DNA of 64,000 nt from Rossellomorea vietnamensis (GCF_025398035.1 NZ_CP104558.1:1426001-1490000); one strand, 5' to 3'. Counted from the stretch's first letter, positions 52,016-62,470 are shown. Notes: a model not told the origin generated them from the sequence alone. Program-made: numbers and translations.

Positions 52016-52182
52016 TTTCATCACCTCTGTTTACGTTTCATTACATAGGATGAATTAATCAGGCGTTTTTATTCACCCAATAGAAGGAAAACGAGCATTT
52101 GCAACAGTACCAACTTTTACAGAGAAAAAAATACGGTTTCTCGTGCAAAATAGGAGTACCCCTTCAGAAGGAGGGAAACCAA

Positions 52183-52437
52183 GTGAACAAAGTCGATTAC
52201 GATCGGGCCTTGTATTACACTCACCGATCAGAATGGGATAACCTGTTGATCCTTATGGTGAGAACGAAGGATGACCTTCTTTCAAAAAGAATTGAACATT
52301 TCTTACATGCGTATCATTTTTCAAATGATTACACGGTTGTAGAGCGTAATCTCTATACGCTTTTACGATATATCGAACATGCAAACTTCACCTATAGTGT
52401 CGAGCAACCACTTCAGGAAACCTTTGCAGAGATGTAA
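52183..52437 (+). CDS. yhdB: YhdB family protein
   Basis: 84 residues from GTG 52183 (AAGGAGGG eight bases upstream); the frame open to 52099 is not translated from there. Sequence DYDRALYYTHRSEWDNLLI and LMVRTKDDLLSKRIEHFLHA is the YhdB family. All-helical, soluble, no known function. Order with yhdA, yhcZ and yhcY follows B. subtilis. Confidence 0.87.
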   Translation: MNKVDYDRALYYTHRSEWDNLLILMVRTKDDLLSKRIEHFLHAYHFSNDYTVVERNLYTLLRYIEHANFTYSVEQPLQETFAEM

Positions 52438-52459
52438 CAAAAAGAGAATTCCACCTACG

Positions 52460-52502
52460 GCTGATCCAATTAGTATACGCTATTGGATCAGCTTTTATTT
52501 AT
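52460..52502 (+). terminator. Intrinsic terminator of yhdB
   Basis: GCTGATCCAAT (52460-52470)/ATTGGATCAGC (52482-52492) then TTTTATTTATTT. Confidence 0.9.
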
Positions 52503-52529
52503 TTCCATCATTATTTCCAGGTGCACATA

Positions 52530-52556
52530 AAAAAAACCGGCAAAATGCCGATTTTT
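52530..52556 (-). terminator. Intrinsic terminator of yhdA
   Basis: Minus strand ATCGGCATTTTGCCGGT flanked by A-run and eight T. Confidence 0.85.
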
Positions 52557-52557
52557 A

Positions 52558-53121
<564 letters not shown>

Positions 53122-53757
53122 TTAATTTTTTGTCAATTGATGTTTCACGGCATAGAGTGCCGCCTGTGTCCGATCTGACACTTCCAGCTTGGAAAAAATA
53201 TTCGAAATATGGGTCTTGACGGTTTTTTCCGTAATATAGAGGCTTGAAGCAATCTCTTTATTACTCTTCCCTTTCGTCAGCTCAATCAAAACATCCTTCT
53301 CCCGTTTGGTCAGTTCATGGATTTTATGGGGATGCTCTTGTTTCGTGATCCTTGTCAGTAAATGATTGGTTGCTTTCGGGTGAAGAGAATTTTCACCTGA
53401 AAGCAGTTTTCGGATCCCGCTCACTAATTCATCAGGTTCAATGTCCTTTAACTGATATCCAGCCGCTCCTGCTTCTATAGCGGGAATCACGTGATTCTGG
53501 TCGGAAAAGCTCGTCAGCATCAAAATTTGAATGTCTGGATAATTCTTTTTAATTTCCCTGGTCGCCTGGATCCCGTCCATGACCGGCATCATCAGATCCA
53601 TTAGAATGATGTCGGGTTTCAAGTCTCCAGCCATTCGAACGGCCTCTTGCCCATCCTTCGCTTCACCGACGATATCCAAATCCTTTTGAGTTTTTAAAAA
53701 GAAAACCAATCCCCTCCGCACGACGTGGTGATCATCTGCTATCAATACTCTAATCAT
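53122..53757 (-). CDS. yhcZ: NarL/LuxR-type response regulator YhcZ
   Basis: 211 residues. Receiver domain (1-120) with Asp9/Asp54 pocket (LIADDHHVV, DIILMDLMMPVMDG), Thr and Lys (LTSF; QLKDI); C-terminal GerE helix-turn-helix (LTKREKDVLIELTKGKSNKE, then IASSLYITEKTVKTHISNIF). Partner kinase YhcY is 14 bases upstream. In B. subtilis yhcZ precedes yhdA, the likely target. Confidence 0.92.
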   Translation of the reverse strand: MIRVLIADDHHVVRRGLVFFLKTQKDLDIVGEAKDGQEAVRMAGDLKPDIILMDLMMPVMDGIQATREIKKNYPDIQILMLTSFSDQNHVIPAIEAGAAGYQLKDIEPDELVSGIRKLLSGENSLHPKATNHLLTRITKQEHPHKIHELTKREKDVLIELTKGKSNKEIASSLYITEKTVKTHISNIFSKLEVSDRTQAALYAVKHQLTKN

Positions 53758-53771
53758 TTACCCGGCACCTC

Positions 53772-54893
53772 CTAATACGGTAATCGAACTGATATGACCG
53801 TTCCCCTTCCAAGCTGACTGTCGATGGTCAGCGTACCACCAATGTTTTTCACACGTTCTTTCATACTTTGGATCCCTACTGAAGGCAGGGACTGCTTTCC
53901 GTCATAGTGAAATCCATATCCTCTATCTTCAATCTTCAGATCGATGGATTGCAGCTCACTTTTCAATGTATAGAGGATGTGTTTTTCCCCGGAATGCTTT
54001 TTACAATTATTCAGCGCTTCCTGACTGACACGCCACAACACTTCTTCTATTTTAGAGCTTAGAGAAATGACTCCTTCAACTTTCGTTTCCAAAGTCAATC
54101 CAAGCATTTCTGCATATCCTTTGGCCGCTTCTACGACTCCATTCTCAAGTCCATGAGGTCTCAATTGCCAGATGAGGGCCCTCATTTCCGATAAGGCTTC
54201 CTGAGCCATCCCTTGAATCGTTTTGAACGTATCCTTTACCTCTTCATCCCCCGTCATTTCTGCCCCTCCCCTTGCCGTTAAAGTAAGGGAAAACAACAAT
54301 TGATTGACCGAATCATGAAGATCTCTTGCCAGTCGGTTCCTTTCTCCGATCAATGCGACTTCCTGCTCTTTTTTCGTGAGCAGAATGCGCTTGATGGCGG
54401 ATCCGATTTGGAAGGCAACGGATTCAAGAAGCGCCAGTTCGTCTGTTGTGAAATGGGTCTTGTTCGGTGCTGCGACATTCAATAGCCCAAAGGACTCATC
54501 CCCGGACTGGAGGGGGACCGTCGCATGGTGCGTAATATCATCTGTATCTTCCCTGTTCTCTTCGATGGCCTGCTCGATCCGCTGACATTCAATAATATTG
54601 GACGCTTTGGTCAGTTTACCTTTGCGGAATCGATTCACACACCAGCACCCACCCTTTTTCATCGGCTCACATTGACGGTCTGAGAGGGATCCTGGCAGAT
54701 TCTCATAAGAAACAAGTTCGTGGCTTCCTTCTTTTTCAATGAAAAAGATCCACCCTGTTGTAAAGCTTGAACCTCTGATCAGCTTCTTCAGTGCACCTGA
54801 AAGCATGGAATCAAGCTCTGTTTCGTTATTCAGCAACTCGGCTATCTCTTTCAAAAGTCCGATATTTGAAAGGGATTCAGAATTCATATTCAT
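53772..54893 (-). CDS. yhcY: Soluble GAF-domain histidine kinase YhcY
   Basis: 373 residues with no membrane helix. GAF sensor (~25-170), HisKA_3 dimerisation with phospho-His193 in LARDLHDSVNQLLFSL, and HATPase with VSQEALNNCKKHSG, DRGYGF and GRGTVISVRL. The GAF contains Cys75, Cys83, Cys85 and Cys103, a possible metal, iron-sulfur or thiol redox site. AGAGGACG lies just before the ATGs at 54893 and 54887. Pairs with YhcZ. Confidence 0.92.
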   Translation of the reverse strand: MNMNSESLSNIGLLKEIAELLNNETELDSMLSGALKKLIRGSSFTTGWIFFIEKEGSHELVSYENLPGSLSDRQCEPMKKGGCWCVNRFRKGKLTKASNIIECQRIEQAIEENREDTDDITHHATVPLQSGDESFGLLNVAAPNKTHFTTDELALLESVAFQIGSAIKRILLTKKEQEVALIGERNRLARDLHDSVNQLLFSLTLTARGGAEMTGDEEVKDTFKTIQGMAQEALSEMRALIWQLRPHGLENGVVEAAKGYAEMLGLTLETKVEGVISLSSKIEEVLWRVSQEALNNCKKHSGEKHILYTLKSELQSIDLKIEDRGYGFHYDGKQSLPSVGIQSMKERVKNIGGTLTIDSQLGRGTVISVRLPY

Positions 54894-55010
54894 CGTCCTC
54901 TCCGATCCTATACTACTATTATATAGATTTCACATAAATCCGGTATTATCAAAAAGAAGGATACCATTCTACGACCTTTGACCGAAAACACACGTTCCCG
55001 CCACAATCCA

Positions 55011-55047
55011 AAAAAACAAGAGATGCAGGAACACATCTCTTGTTTTA
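55011..55047 (-). terminator. Intrinsic terminator of pgcA
   Basis: Minus strand AAACAAGAGATG...CATCTCTTGTTTTTTT. Confidence 0.88.
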
Positions 55048-55061
55048 GAAGGATAAAAGGT

Positions 55062-56813
55062 TTACGCCTTCCCTACAGACGAACGGATCATCGTCTCGAC
55101 TTTCGCCATGATGGCATCCTGCAGAGCTTGTAATTTATCATCGCTGTCGCTTTCGGTCTCACCGATCACGCTGAAATAGAACTTGATCTTCGGTTCGGTC
55201 CCTGATGGACGGAGGCAAATCCAAGATCCATCTTCAAGATGATATTTCAACACATTGGAAGAAGGCAGATGAATGGAGGTTTCCTCACCGGATACCAAAT
55301 CCAGTTTCTTACTTGTCTTGTAGTCCTCTGAAGAAACCACACGTAAACCTGCCACTTCTTTCAACGGTTCGTTCCTGAAGTCCTTCAGGATCCCCTGAAT
55401 TTGTTCGGCCCCTTCTTTTCCTTTAAGAGTCAGACTCTTCAGTCCTTCCTGATAGAACCCGTGTACTTCAAATAATTCATGGAGGACATTGTATAGCGTT
55501 TTGCCTTCTTTTTTATAATAGGCAGCCGCTTCCGCTGCCATCAATACGGCTTGAATGGCATCCTTATCACGGGCAAAGTCGCCGATCAGGTATCCATAGC
55601 TCTCTTCGTATCCGAATAAGAATGAATACTCGCCTGTTTCTTCGTATTGCTTGATTTTTTCCCCGATGAATTTAAAACCAGTCAGTACATCCTCGACTGA
55701 AGCGCCATAATGCTCAGCGACTTTACGGCCCAATTCGGATGTCACGATGGTTTTGAATACCCGGCCGTTCTCAGGGATCATGTTCTTTTGCTGTTTGCGA
55801 GCAAGGATATAATCCAGGAGGATGGCCCCTGTCTGGTTTCCGGTAAGGAGGATATACTCGCCTGCTTCCCCTTTTACCGCTACACCTAAACGGTCTGCAT
55901 CGGGATCCGTCGCAATCAGGATATCCGCGTCGATTTCCTTCCCGTCTCGGATGCTGTATTCAAATGCCGCTTTATCTTCAGGGTTCGGAGACTTCACTGT
56001 TGTAAACTCAGGATCAGGGACTGCCTGTTCCTTTACAATGTGAACTTGCTCATACCCTAATGCTTTCAACCCTTTTTCAGCCATCTTCAAGGCAGTGCCA
56101 TGCAGAGGTGAAAATACGATTTTTAAATCGGTTTCCTTGGCAATCTGAGGCTTCTCTGAAATCGAAATCAAATGTTCCAGGTATGATTGATCGATGTCTT
56201 CCCCGATCATTTTAATCAGGCCGGCTGATTTTAATTCTTCTTCGGTCCGAACATGGATTTCCAGTTCGTTTTCAACGGCATTCACTTTCCCGATCACTGC
56301 ATCCGCTACGTGTGGAGGAAGTTGAGCACCATCTTCCCCGTACACTTTATACCCATTGTATTCAGGTGGATTATGGCTTGCAGTCACCACAATGCCTGAG
56401 AATGCCTTTAGCTGCCGCAGGGCAAATGAAAGCTCCGGTGTCGGTTTCAATTCATCGAAGACATATGTTTGGATGCCATGGGTTGCCAGGGTCTTCGCTG
56501 ACTCCATGGCGAATTCAGGTGATTTATAACGTGAGTCGTAAGCGATTACAACTCCGCGGTTTTTAGCCTCTTCTCCTTGCTCTTCTATGTATCGCGCCAG
56601 TCCTTCAGAGGCTTTTCTGACTGTATAAATGTTCATTCGATTGGTTCCGGGACCGATTTCTCCCCTCATTCCACCCGTACCGAATTCAAGGTTTTTGTAG
56701 AATGCGTCTTCCAAGGACTTTTCGTCGTCTTTCATTGACTCTAAAAGTTCATTGACTTCTTTGTCCAGGTGTAAGTAGCTGCTCCATTTTTCCCAAGATG
56801 TTTTCCAACTCAA
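55062..56813 (-). CDS. pgcA: Alpha-phosphoglucomutase
   Basis: 583 residues, alpha-D-phosphohexomutase superfamily. Interconverts glucose-6-P and glucose-1-P for UDP-glucose, teichoic acid glucosylation and glycolipids. Phosphoserine loop [15 protein letters not shown] (~144-158), metal loop [10 protein letters not shown], sugar loop [12 protein letters not shown], phosphate loop [12 protein letters not shown]. Equivalent to B. subtilis PgcA/YhxB, which lies near yhcX-yhcY there as here. Confidence 0.95.
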   Translation of the reverse strand: MSWKTSWEKWSSYLHLDKEVNELLESMKDDEKSLEDAFYKNLEFGTGGMRGEIGPGTNRMNIYTVRKASEGLARYIEEQGEEAKNRGVVIAYDSRYKSPEFAMESAKTLATHGIQTYVFDELKPTPELSFALRQLKAFSGIVVTASHNPPEYNGYKVYGEDGAQLPPHVADAVIGKVNAVENELEIHVRTEEELKSAGLIKMIGEDIDQSYLEHLISISEKPQIAKETDLKIVFSPLHGTALKMAEKGLKALGYEQVHIVKEQAVPDPEFTTVKSPNPEDKAAFEYSIRDGKEIDADILIATDPDADRLGVAVKGEAGEYILLTGNQTGAILLDYILARKQQKNMIPENGRVFKTIVTSELGRKVAEHYGASVEDVLTGFKFIGEKIKQYEETGEYSFLFGYEESYGYLIGDFARDKDAIQAVLMAAEAAAYYKKEGKTLYNVLHELFEVHGFYQEGLKSLTLKGKEGAEQIQGILKDFRNEPLKEVAGLRVVSSEDYKTSKKLDLVSGEETSIHLPSSNVLKYHLEDGSWICLRPSGTEPKIKFYFSVIGETESDSDDKLQALQDAIMAKVETMIRSSVGKA

Positions 56814-56968
56814 AACGATCCCCTCCTAATGCTGTATAATAATGAATTCTATCATATATTGTAGAATTCCTTCTAAAACAATCCGTCACATGTCGACAAG
56901 ATTCGTTTAATCCTTATTTTAGCATAATTTCTATTTGAAAGAATCAGTATGTTTGTGTTGATAAAAAA

Positions 56969-57105
56969 AGCGAGTGCTGGTTGATTTCCACTCCAGGTGC
57001 TCGCTTTCCGCGGGGCGTGAGTTGAGCCTCCTCGGGCTCTGCCCTGCGGGGTCTCAACTTTCCCGCATTTCCCGCAGGAGTCGAGCACCTTCCGTTCCAA
57101 TCAAC
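56969..57105. repeat. GC-rich structured dispersed repeat, copy 2
   Basis: 137 bp related to copy 1 (18265-18400). Same nested helices but with compensating changes: GTTGAG (57021-57026)/CTCAAC (57053-57058) where copy 1 has GGTGAG/CTCACC, and apical GGGC-TCT-GCCC (57034-57044) where copy 1 has GGC-TAC-GCC. Lies in the 440-bp gap between pgcA and yhcX; the remainder of the gap is AT-rich and otherwise empty apart from the yhcX terminator. Confidence 0.85.
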
Positions 57106-57210
57106 TTTATAAGGTAGTGTGTAATCGTTAAAAATATAAATATTCATTAAAATAAATGATCCTATACCCACGATATATTTACCGAAGGATGTTTAAATAT
57201 GCTTTCATTA

Positions 57211-57245
57211 AATAAAGCCCCGCTGAACAAATCAGCAGGGCTTTT
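57211..57245 (-). terminator. Intrinsic terminator of yhcX
   Basis: Minus strand AAGCCCTGCTGA...TCAGCGGGGCTTTATTT. Confidence 0.88.
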
Positions 57246-57253
57246 GATGTGCA

Positions 57254-58795
57254 TTATTTTTTATAATTCACTCCATAGACATCATGGCGGCGGTCTTTGA
57301 GTTGACGGACGGTGCCTGATTGGCGCTGGCGGCGGAGGACTTCGAGGTCGACGTCTCCGATCATGACCATTTCGATGTTCGGGTTGGTTTCGCCTACGAT
57401 TCCGTCACGTGCGAATTCAAAGTCAGACGGGGCAAAGATGCCGGACTGGGCATATTGGATGTCCATATTTTCCGTTTGCGGAAGATTTCCGACCGTACCG
57501 GAAATGACTGTATAGATCTGATTCTCGACTGCACGGGCCTGTGCACAGTATCTGACGCGAAGATAGCCTTGACGATCCTCTGTACAGAATGGGGTAAAGA
57601 TGATCTTCGCTCCTTTGTCTGTAGCGATACGGGCAAGCTCGGGGAATTCAATATCATAGCATATTTGAATCGCGATCTTCCCACAATCCGTATCGAAGAC
57701 CCTGACGGAATCCCCTGGGCTGATCCCCCACCATTTCCGTTCATTCGGCGTGATATGAACTTTGTATTGCTTCTCGATCGTCCCATCACGACGGAAGAGA
57801 TAGGCAATATTGTAGATCTCATCGTTTTCTTCCTTGACGAAGTGTGAACCCCCGATAATGTTGACATTGTACCGAACAGCAAGGTCCGTGAATAATTCAA
57901 TGTAGTCCTCTGTGAAATCAGTCAATCTTCTGACTGCAAGGCTTGGTGACTGAATATTCAGGAATGACATGAGCTGGGTGGTGAAAATCTCAGGGAACAC
58001 CACGAAATCTGATTTCGCATCGGAAGCCACATCGGTGAAGTACTCCACCTGATTGGCAAACTCTTCAAAGGAGTTGATTTTCCGCATCATATATTGAACG
58101 ACACAGATCCGGACCGGATAGCTCGTTTTGAAATGACGTTTGCTGGATGGACGGTAGTCGACATTATTCCATTCCATCAGTGTGGCGTATTTATGGGACC
58201 GTTTATCATCCGGCAGGTAGTTCGGATTGATTCTCATCAGGGTGAATCCGTTCAGAAGCTGGAACGAAAGGACTGGATCATAAATCTTGTGACGCCCCAC
58301 CGAATCCACATACTCCCTTGGAGACATTTCATCAGAATGTTTATGATAATTCGGGATGCGTCCCCCGATGATGATACTCTTTAAATTCCACTGCCTGGCA
58401 AGGTCCTTCCTTGCTTCATACAAACGGTGGCCTACCTTCATGCGCCGGTAATCAGGGTGCACCATCACTTCGATCCCGTACAGGTTATAGCCATCGGGAT
58501 TGTGGTTCGTTATGTAACCATTATCCGTTACATCATCCCATGTATGGCGGTCGTCATACTCATCAAAGTTGATGATCAGACTCGAGCATGATGCGATGAT
58601 CTCCCCATCTAGTTCTGCTACGAGCTGACCTTCCGGAAACACTTCCAGGTGACTTTCCAAGTGCGCCACTTTCCATGGATCCATCCCGGGAAAGCAGACC
58701 GACTGCATATTGATGATATCTTGAATGTCCTTATGTTCCATTGGACGAATGATCATTTTCTTTTCGAACTGCGATAAATCCAGTTTTTCTGCCAT
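57254..58795 (-). CDS. yhcX: Bifunctional GNAT acetyltransferase / carbon-nitrogen hydrolase YhcX
   Basis: 513 residues, exactly the length of B. subtilis YhcX. N-terminal GNAT domain (~14-215): GIEVMVHPDYRRMKVGHRLYEARK is the acetyl-CoA loop. C-terminal nitrilase-fold hydrolase (~228-505) with Glu in FVVFPEIF, Lys in YKVHITPNERKWW and Cys in IQICYDIEFPELAR. Probably acylates and/or hydrolyses an amide; true substrate unknown (indole-acetate synthesis has been suggested in some Bacilli). Single gene. Confidence 0.93.
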   Translation of the reverse strand: MAEKLDLSQFEKKMIIRPMEHKDIQDIINMQSVCFPGMDPWKVAHLESHLEVFPEGQLVAELDGEIIASCSSLIINFDEYDDRHTWDDVTDNGYITNHNPDGYNLYGIEVMVHPDYRRMKVGHRLYEARKDLARQWNLKSIIIGGRIPNYHKHSDEMSPREYVDSVGRHKIYDPVLSFQLLNGFTLMRINPNYLPDDKRSHKYATLMEWNNVDYRPSSKRHFKTSYPVRICVVQYMMRKINSFEEFANQVEYFTDVASDAKSDFVVFPEIFTTQLMSFLNIQSPSLAVRRLTDFTEDYIELFTDLAVRYNVNIIGGSHFVKEENDEIYNIAYLFRRDGTIEKQYKVHITPNERKWWGISPGDSVRVFDTDCGKIAIQICYDIEFPELARIATDKGAKIIFTPFCTEDRQGYLRVRYCAQARAVENQIYTVISGTVGNLPQTENMDIQYAQSGIFAPSDFEFARDGIVGETNPNIEMVMIGDVDLEVLRRQRQSGTVRQLKDRRHDVYGVNYKK

Positions 58796-58941
58796 CTATG
58801 ATCTACTCCTTCATAAAATACCTGAATTATATACCCTTATAGTGCACTGTTGAAACGAAGTTCATGACAGTCCATTTCTTTTATTTTAGCAAAGGGGTGA
58901 GGATTTTTTGAAGAAATATGATTTGCATCTTCAACATCAAG

Positions 58942-58976
58942 CAAAAATAGAAGCATCCGATTAAATGGATGCTTCC
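58942..58976 (-). terminator. Intrinsic terminator of the glucosidase gene
   Basis: Minus strand GAAGCATCC...GGATGCTTC then TATTTTT. Confidence 0.85.
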
Positions 58977-58983
58977 TTTCGTT

Positions 58984-60657
58984 TTAACCTTTAATATAAT
59001 AAGCCGTTGCTTCCCAAGGGTTTAAAGTAAATGCATCTTTTTCATGCAGCTCTTCGTTTGATATGAGGATTTCCGCTTGAGTGATATCAAAGGAAGCGAT
59101 GTTGTCGATGACTTGCTCTTCTCCTGACACATTGCAAAGGACGAGAATCTTTTCATCCCCATGTGTTCTCGTATAGGCATATACGGAAGGGTGATCTGCA
59201 TAGTGAAGCTCGAACGATCCGTATGGAATGATGTCATGTTTTTTGCGGATGGCGATCAACTTTTGATAGTAGTAGAAAATGGATTCTGGATCGTTCAAGG
59301 CTTTTTCGGCATTGATCTCCCTATAGTTCGGGTTGCTGGCGATCCATGGTTCTCCATCTGTGAATCCACCGTGTTCCGTGCCGTCCCACTGCATGGGAGT
59401 CCTTGCATTGTCCCTTCCTTTTACGTAAATGGATTCCATGATTTCCTCTGGCTTCATACCCTGGGCCACTTTTTCCCGATACATGTTCAATGTTTCGATA
59501 TCCTTGTATTCATCAATGGAAGAGAAGCGGACATTCGTCATTCCAAGTTCTTCCCCCTGATAAATGTATGGAGTTCCCTGCATCATATGGAGAAGGGTCG
59601 CAAGCATCTTCGCAGACTTCACACGATACTCCCCATCTTGTCCGAGTCTTGAGACGATTCTTGGCTGATCGTGGTTGTTCCAATACAGACTGTTCCAGCC
59701 CTTCCCGTGAAGTTCCATTTGCCATTTAGTCAGGATTGATTTCAATTTCACAAGATCGAATGGAATGACGTCCCATTTCCCTCCCGGACCCGAATCGACA
59801 TCCATATGTTCGAATTGGAATACCATATTGACTTCATTGCGGTCTTCACCTGTATAAAGTACGGCTTCCTCCGGTGTCACACCCGGCATCTCCCCAACTG
59901 TCATCGAATCATAATGGGAGAGGACCTCCTGATTCATTTCCTGGAGGAATTCATGAATGCGCGGACCGTTCATGAAGTATTCATGGCCGGAAGCATACGG
60001 TTTGCCTTCCGGGTTCGGCGCATCTGGTAACGTTGGCACTTTCGATATAAAGTTGATGACGTCCATACGGAAACCGTCGATTCCTTTATCCAGCCAGAAT
60101 TTCATCATGTCATAGATTTCCCGGCGCAACTTCGGATTTTCCCAGTTGAGATCCGGCTGCTTTTTCGAGAAGAGATGTAGGAAATACTCTTCTGTCGCCT
60201 CATCATATTCCCAGGCAGAACCGCTAAAGACAGATTCCCAGTTATTCGGCTCTTTACCGTCTTTTCCTTCACGCCATATATAATAATCACGATATGGATG
60301 ATCCTTTGATTTCCTCGATTCCACAAACCAGCCATGCTCATCGGAAGAGTGATTCACCACTAGATCCATCACAAGCTTTATGCCACGGTTATGCATTTCT
60401 CCGAGCATTTCCTCCCAATCAGCCATCGTGCCGAATTCATCCATAATCTTTTTATAGTCACTAATGTCATATCCATTATCATCATTCGGGGATTCGTAGA
60501 CAGGGGATAACCATATCACATCAATACCCAGTTTTTTTAAATAATCCAATTTAGAGATGATTCCTTTGATATCCCCTACGCCATCACCATTGCTATCCAT
60601 GAAACTGCGAGGGTAAATTTGATAGACGACCGATTCTTTCCACCATTTCTTTGTCAT
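58984..60657 (-). CDS. malL: Oligo-1,6-glucosidase (GH13)
   Basis: 557 residues from ATG 60657 (GGAGG eight bases upstream; the longer frame begins inside the operators). Cytoplasmic GH13_31 alpha-glucosidase: WWKESVVYQIYPRSF, VVNHSSDEH, GFRMDVINFIS (Asp nucleophile), TVGEMPG (Glu acid/base) and WNNHDQPR. The Val after the nucleophile Asp is the residue associated with alpha-1,6 (isomaltose) preference. Stands alone without transport genes, so it may rely on MsmX-energised importers elsewhere. Two cre/LacI-like sites precede it. Confidence 0.93.
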   Translation of the reverse strand: MTKKWWKESVVYQIYPRSFMDSNGDGVGDIKGIISKLDYLKKLGIDVIWLSPVYESPNDDNGYDISDYKKIMDEFGTMADWEEMLGEMHNRGIKLVMDLVVNHSSDEHGWFVESRKSKDHPYRDYYIWREGKDGKEPNNWESVFSGSAWEYDEATEEYFLHLFSKKQPDLNWENPKLRREIYDMMKFWLDKGIDGFRMDVINFISKVPTLPDAPNPEGKPYASGHEYFMNGPRIHEFLQEMNQEVLSHYDSMTVGEMPGVTPEEAVLYTGEDRNEVNMVFQFEHMDVDSGPGGKWDVIPFDLVKLKSILTKWQMELHGKGWNSLYWNNHDQPRIVSRLGQDGEYRVKSAKMLATLLHMMQGTPYIYQGEELGMTNVRFSSIDEYKDIETLNMYREKVAQGMKPEEIMESIYVKGRDNARTPMQWDGTEHGGFTDGEPWIASNPNYREINAEKALNDPESIFYYYQKLIAIRKKHDIIPYGSFELHYADHPSVYAYTRTHGDEKILVLCNVSGEEQVIDNIASFDITQAEILISNEELHEKDAFTLNPWEATAYYIKG

Positions 60658-60683
60658 ATGTGTTTTCCTCCTGTTCAGAATCA

Positions 60684-60710
60684 AGCAAGCGCTTTCTGCA
60701 ACCGCTTGCA
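60684..60710. promoter_or_regulatory. Overlapping cre/LacI-type operators upstream of malL
   Basis: AGCAAGCGCTTTCT (60684-60697) and TGCAACCGCTTGCA (60697-60710) abut; both have the NNNAANCGNTTNNN architecture of CcpA and MalR-type sites, 30-50 bases before the start codon. Suggests catabolite repression plus a LacI-family regulator. Confidence 0.6.
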
Positions 60711-60816
60711 CAAATCGTTAAAAAAATATCACATTTCTTCATAAAGTTTTCTCATTTTACTTTTATAATAATATCATACTATAATTTGATAGAATATACG
60801 TAGAAAGGAATTCTAT

Positions 60817-61242
60817 ATGAATAAAAAAGCAGATTCTCTGTTATTCCTGGCTTGGGCCTCTTCCCTGGTCGCCACGATGGGGAGTTTATATTTCTCTGAA
60901 ATCATGAAATATGAGCCATGTGAATTATGCTGGTATCAGCGGATATTAATGTATCCGATGGTGATTTTATTAGGAGTGGCTTATGTACGCAAAGATTTTA
61001 AAGCGGCATTATATTCTACAATTTTTTCCGGCATCGGCCTTCTCATTTCCATTTATCATTACTCTATCCAAAAAGTTTCGATCCTGACTGAAAGTGCCCC
61101 AGCCTGCGGACGCGTTCCTTGTACAGGTGAATACATCAACCTGTTCGGTTTTATCACGATTCCGTTTCTTGCACTCTTGGGGTTCATCATCATCTTCATT
61201 TCAAGTGTGATCGTCTTAAGAGCTATAAAGGAGGAAAACTAG
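60817..61242 (+). CDS. bdbC: Disulfide oxidoreductase BdbC
   Basis: 141 residues, four helices, DsbB-type quinone-linked oxidase. Redox pairs CELCWY (residues 36-39) and CGRVPC (~residues 97-102). Reoxidises an extracytoplasmic thiol oxidase partner. AAAGGAA before the ATG. Followed one base later by a membrane-anchored thioredoxin-like gene that probably takes the partner role. Confidence 0.93.
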   Translation: MNKKADSLLFLAWASSLVATMGSLYFSEIMKYEPCELCWYQRILMYPMVILLGVAYVRKDFKAALYSTIFSGIGLLISIYHYSIQKVSILTESAPACGRVPCTGEYINLFGFITIPFLALLGFIIIFISSVIVLRAIKEEN

Positions 61243-61243
61243 A

Positions 61244-61717
61244 TTGAAAAAAATCATCATATTCCTGGTGGCGATCGTCGGATTATTCGCAGCCATCGCC
61301 ATTGTCACAAGCGTCCAGAACAGTCAAAAAGCCGAGGGAAATAAGTTCAAAAAAGCGAAACTCGACCCTGCGACCGTTGAATTGCTGGATGATCCGAACT
61401 ATCAAAACGTCATCCTTCCCGAAGAGCTGGAAGAGAAATTAAAGAATAAAGAAGAAGCGACCGTATACTTCTACAGTTCTACTTGTATCCATTGTAAAAG
61501 AACCACACCCACCCTCGCACCTCTTGCCGAAGATATGGGAGTCGACATGGTTCAGTACAATCTCCTTGAATTCGAACAGGGCTGGGATCAATACGGAATC
61601 GAAGCCACCCCTACACTCGTCCATTATGAAAATGGAAAAGAAGTGGCGAGAATTGTAGGAGAACATCCTAAAGAAGATTTCAAGGCATTTTTCAAAGAGA
61701 ATGTAAAATCAGAATAA
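61244..61717 (+). CDS. Membrane-anchored thioredoxin-like protein, BdbC partner
   Basis: 157 residues, TTG start behind AAAGGAGG. N-terminal signal anchor (IIIFLVAIVGLFAAIAIV), then a thioredoxin fold with active site CIHC (residues ~83-86) and cis-Pro EATPTLV. Smaller than the usual DsbA-type BdbD; closer to thioredoxin/TlpA. Cotranscribed with bdbC (one-base gap), so likely oxidised by it outside the membrane. Confidence 0.88.
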   Translation: MKKIIIFLVAIVGLFAAIAIVTSVQNSQKAEGNKFKKAKLDPATVELLDDPNYQNVILPEELEEKLKNKEEATVYFYSSTCIHCKRTTPTLAPLAEDMGVDMVQYNLLEFEQGWDQYGIEATPTLVHYENGKEVARIVGEHPKEDFKAFFKENVKSE

Positions 61718-61719
61718 AA

Positions 61720-61756
61720 AAAGAGGGGCTGACTTTTCCACGAGTCAGCCCCTTTC
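61720..61756 (+). terminator. Intrinsic terminator of the bdbC operon
   Basis: GGGGCTGACT...AGTCAGCCCC then TTTC. Confidence 0.85.
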
Positions 61757-61776
61757 AAGTGAGGAGGAATTTCAAG

Positions 61777-61896
61777 ATGAAGATACGTTGTATCTTCAAG
61801 ATTAACTTATTACTTGCTATTTTCCCCTCACACGAACCTTTCAAACATGCTAATGTGAATTTTCTAAAGTATCTAACTATTAAGGACGTGATATAG
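61777..61896 (+). CDS. Possible 39-residue small ORF
   Basis: ATG 61777 with GAGGAGG nine bases upstream; basic, with short hydrophobic stretch (FKINLLLAIF). Its first codons contain an 8-bp hairpin GAAGATAC/GTATCTTC. No recognised homology and right after a terminator, so only weakly supported. Confidence 0.25.
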   Translation: MKIRCIFKINLLLAIFPSHEPFKHANVNFLKYLTIKDVI

Positions 61897-61897
61897 C

Positions 61898-62299
61898 CTA
61901 CACAAGCAACTGGTTATCTGCTCTCGAATAGATGCTCAGATTATGCTTACAGTCCGATTCTTCCGTAAATTGATCATACGATAAAGGGAAGAACATGCCA
62001 AAGCTTTGAAGGATCCCGGCATTATGATAGAACATATCTTCATATAGTTCTTCTTTTGAGCCGCTTTCAACAATGGAAATCAGTGTTTGCAGGCTTGAGA
62101 TCACTTGAAATGCTTCCTTCAAAGTCCCGAAATATTCAAAGTTCCTCGTCGTCGTATGTAATACTTGCATATCATCGAATTGTTCGATTTCATCATCTGT
62201 GAAATAATCAGGGAAAATAGTACAATACATGTACTGTATAAGCTCTTGAATTTTATCTTCCTGTTCATGTGTTGATGCTAGTAAAACTTTCACCATCAT
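61898..62299 (-). CDS. yhcU: YhcU family protein (DUF5365)
   Basis: 133 residues. VLLASTHEQEDKIQELIQYMYCTIFPDYFTDDEI at the start and EDMFYHNAGILQSFGMFFPLSYDQF near the end identify YhcU (131 residues in B. subtilis). Soluble; function unknown. Divergent from yhcT as in B. subtilis. Confidence 0.87.
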   Translation of the reverse strand: MMVKVLLASTHEQEDKIQELIQYMYCTIFPDYFTDDEIEQFDDMQVLHTTTRNFEYFGTLKEAFQVISSLQTLISIVESGSKEELYEDMFYHNAGILQSFGMFFPLSYDQFTEESDCKHNLSIYSRADNQLLV

Positions 62300-62470
62300 A
62301 GCCCACCTTTGTAACGGTTGTAATCTCTCTGTAATAGATATATTAAGGATAACATAGAAGTAGAACCAACAGCGTGGTAATTATACCCATGAATTGGGTT
62401 GAATAGGTGCTATGGTAGGATTAAATACCCATAAGAGTATAAGATATTTGTCATTTAAAGGGGTTTTTTG

